NCBI GenBank assembly: GCA_902611175.1
Contig: CACLYQ010000002.1
Span: forward strand, 1-64,000
Source: an uncultured Pelagibacteraceae bacterium
Lineage (GTDB): Bacteria > Pseudomonadota > Alphaproteobacteria > Pelagibacterales > Pelagibacteraceae
Length of the DNA: 64,000 bases
Reading direction: 5' to 3'
In this document: in pieces, positions 62,396 through 64,000 of the stretch
Numbering within the stretch: the first letter of the stretch is position 1
Layout: every line of letters begins with the position of its first letter
Translations under genes and position numbers: made by a program
The notes under the pieces: generated by a model
What the model saw: only the letters and a program-made list of their open reading frames with translations
What the model was told of the DNA's origin: nothing
The model's database searches: none

Positions 62396-63290
62396 AAATT
62401 TTATTGGATACTTTTTATTACTGTTTCAGCCACTTTTTATGGCAAGCAACTTAATTGTAGCAAGAGGTGGTGTTGATGATGTTCCCCCTATATCTTTATC
62501 TTTTTGGAGATGGTTTATTTTTTTCATTATTTTATTCGTCCTTAATTATAAGTATTTAGTTGAAAATTTTCAGACTATTAAAAAAGAGTGTAAAAGAAGT
62601 TTTTTTCTAGGTTTGATGGGATGTGGTGTTTGTGGAATATTTCCATATATGGCTGGTTCATCTACAACCATTGTTAATATGGGAATTCTTTATACTTCTT
62701 CACCAATATTTATAATTTTAATCTCATATTTTCTTTTTAAAGATAAGATAAATATTTTTCAATTTATTGGCTTACTTTTTTGTCTAGTTGGAGTGTTTGC
62801 TGTAATTTTAAAGGGCGATATCAATTTACTTCTTGAATTAAAATTTGCTTCCGGAGATTTTTGGATGTTAGGAGCAGCATTAGGCTGGGCGATTTATACA
62901 GTTATGCTTTTTCAATGGAATTCAGAACTTAATTTTTTTCCAAGACTAACAATTATATCTTTCTTTGGTTTTTTATCTATTTTGCCTTTTTATTTTATAG
63001 AGCATTTTTATTTTGAAAAAACTTTACTAAATGAAGAATTTTATTATTGGATTTTGTTCGCAGCATTTTCTCCAGGTATAATCGCTTTTTCACTATACAC
63101 ATTAACTATTAAATATTTAGGACCATCAACAACTGGTTTCACACTATACCTCTATACAATTTATGGAGCTTTTTATGGAATAATATTTTTTTCTGAGGTT
63201 TTGGAGAATTATCATTTAATAGGTACCATATTTGTATTTTTTGGTATTTATTTGGTAAGAAGAAAAAGTAAAAATGAAATTAAATCCTAA
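62388..63290 (+). CDS. EamA/DMT family transporter
   Basis: The 300-residue protein has ten likely membrane helices in two EamA repeats, with the typical Trp-Arg-Trp segment near residue 40 and Pro-Ile-Phe-Ile-Ile-Leu near 104. DMT transporters usually export or import metabolites such as amino acids; no specific substrate can be read. Confidence 0.88.
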   Translation: MNKNFIGYFLLLFQPLFMASNLIVARGGVDDVPPISLSFWRWFIFFIILFVLNYKYLVENFQTIKKECKRSFFLGLMGCGVCGIFPYMAGSSTTIVNMGILYTSSPIFIILISYFLFKDKINIFQFIGLLFCLVGVFAVILKGDINLLLELKFASGDFWMLGAALGWAIYTVMLFQWNSELNFFPRLTIISFFGFLSILPFYFIEHFYFEKTLLNEEFYYWILFAAFSPGIIAFSLYTLTIKYLGPSTTGFTLYLYTIYGAFYGIIFFSEVLENYHLIGTIFVFFGIYLVRRKSKNEIKS

Positions 63291-64000
63291 AATGTTATTT
63301 GCAAAAATTCTGTTTTATATTTTTATTATTTACTTTGGAGTTTCTCTAATAGTTTATTTTTATCAAAGAAAATTATTATACCATCCTGGTGAAAATAATT
63401 ATTTAGATGAGGGACCTCTATCTCACAAAATCGAAAAAGTAAGTATTCAATCTGATGATGATCTAGTTGGATGGTATTTCAAAAAAAATAATAACTTTAA
63501 AACCTTGCTTTTTTTTCACGGAAATGCTGGAAAATTAGATAATAGAATTTATAAATTAAATGAGTTTGCAGATTTAGATTTAAACTATTTAATTTTTGCA
63601 TATAGAGGCTTTAGTGGAAACAAAGGTAAACCAACAGAAATTGGACTTTATAAAGATGCAATTAAAGCCAAAGAATGGCTTAATCAAAACAACATAGAAG
63701 ATAAAGATATTGTTCTCTATGGAGAGTCTCTTGGCACTGCTGTAGCAATAGAGACTGCAAGTAAAAATTTATTTGCAGGTATAATATTAGAGTCCCCATT
63801 TACATCAATGGAGATTTTGGCGCAAAAATACTACCCATATCTTCCTGCAAAAATTATTTTAAAAGATAAATACAAATCTATTGAAAAAATTAACAAAATA
63901 AAGTTTCCCATGCATGTGATGCATGGGAAAAAGGATAATATTGTACCATTTTATATGGGTGAAGAAATATTTAATAAATATGGTGGTGTTAAGTCAAATT
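63274..64000 (+). CDS. Alpha/beta hydrolase, partial (runs off the window)
   Basis: The frame is open from an ATG at 63274 (or 63292) to the end of the window, giving at least 242 residues without the C-terminus. An N-terminal membrane anchor (about residues 9-28) precedes an alpha/beta hydrolase domain with the oxyanion motif Phe-Phe-His-Gly-Asn-Ala-Gly, the nucleophile elbow Gly-Glu-Ser-Leu-Gly and the acid region His-Gly-Lys-Lys-Asp. This resembles the BEM46-like group. The catalytic His would lie beyond the window. The substrate is unknown. Confidence 0.85.
   Translation, partial: MKLNPKMLFAKILFYIFIIYFGVSLIVYFYQRKLLYHPGENNYLDEGPLSHKIEKVSIQSDDDLVGWYFKKNNNFKTLLFFHGNAGKLDNRIYKLNEFADLDLNYLIFAYRGFSGNKGKPTEIGLYKDAIKAKEWLNQNNIEDKDIVLYGESLGTAVAIETASKNLFAGIILESPFTSMEILAQKYYPYLPAKIILKDKYKSIEKINKIKFPMHVMHGKKDNIVPFYMGEEIFNKYGGVKSN
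63904..63930 (+). repeat. Perfect 12-base-pair inverted repeat inside the hydrolase gene
   Basis: TTTCCCATGCAT and ATGCATGGGAAA flank a GTG loop, forming a perfect 12-base-pair stem within coding sequence. It encodes the segment just before the acid residue of the hydrolase. Confidence 0.7.

Noticed and set aside
1-64000. CRISPR array, prophage, insertion sequence or integrase island
   Set aside because: No repeated spacer-like units, phage or transposase genes were seen on either strand.

Overview
The window looks like a piece of a SAR11-clade (Candidatus Pelagibacter-type, Alphaproteobacteria) chromosome. This rests on the very AT-rich sequence (by eye about 30% GC), the extreme packing (neighbours usually overlap or sit 1-10 bases apart, and no gene-free stretch exceeds about 170 bases), the Lys/Asn/Ile-rich proteins, and alphaproteobacterial gene content (DUF2794, IalB-like protein, HspQ, TakP-type TRAP transporter). 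I recognised no rRNA, tRNA, CRISPR array, insertion sequence or prophage.

Layout. 1-9.9 kb: pterin carbinolamine dehydratase, purH, heparinase-like protein, rpe, a two-part Na+/solute symporter with acetyl-CoA synthetase nearby, and an EVE protein. 9.9-13.9 kb: a poorly understood cassette with a 53-residue DUF5989-like membrane protein (too short for standard ORF calling), a NodU/CmcH-type carbamoyltransferase, a ferritin-like di-iron protein, an SGNH-like exported protein and a MORN-repeat protein ending in Gly6-Cys. 13.9-25.5 kb: tsaD, the hemC-hemD-mscS-yggT-folD run, the ybbP/ybbA/tesA locus, a metallo-beta-lactamase-fold hydrolase, a PQQ-type sugar dehydrogenase and an SDR lacking its catalytic Tyr. 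25.5-28.5 kb: a light-related group of two photolyase/cryptochrome genes with a 42-residue DUF2256 zinc-finger gene. 28.5-33.3 kb: argG, IalB-like, aldo/keto reductase, Bax-inhibitor-like, DUF2794, YciB and HspQ.

33.4-38.1 kb: a cytochrome c maturation operon (ccmC, D, E, F, G, H; ccmA, ccmB and ccmI are absent here), preceded by a strong RNA-like hairpin and followed by a PagL-like lipid A deacylase. 38.1-50.7 kb: a hydroxyacid/polyol region with tandem FMN 2-hydroxyacid oxidases, an aminotransferase, a GlcD/DLD-type flavoprotein, a D-2-hydroxyacid dehydrogenase, a zinc alcohol dehydrogenase and a five-gene CUT1-type ABC importer with two unequal ATPases. 50.7-57 kb: an amidase and a TakP-like TRAP transporter whose large permease carries a coiled-coil tail of about 330 residues. 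57-64 kb: a ketopantoate-reductase-like enzyme, an acyl-CoA synthetase, a gamma-glutamyltransferase, MFS and EamA transporters, and an alpha/beta hydrolase that runs off the window.

How it works together. The second half is devoted to taking up and oxidising small organic acids and sugars or polyols. Three importers each carry a GC-rich hairpin at an internal or downstream gene boundary. In the ABC and TRAP systems it follows the binding-protein gene, which would let that gene be expressed above the membrane parts. Clear Shine-Dalgarno sequences were seen mainly at the transport and alcohol dehydrogenase genes. The points most worth a second look are the carbamoyltransferase cassette, the DctM tail, the complementary FMN-site substitutions in the tandem oxidases, the asymmetric ATPase pair, the apparently domain-swapped photolyase and the hairpin before ccmC.
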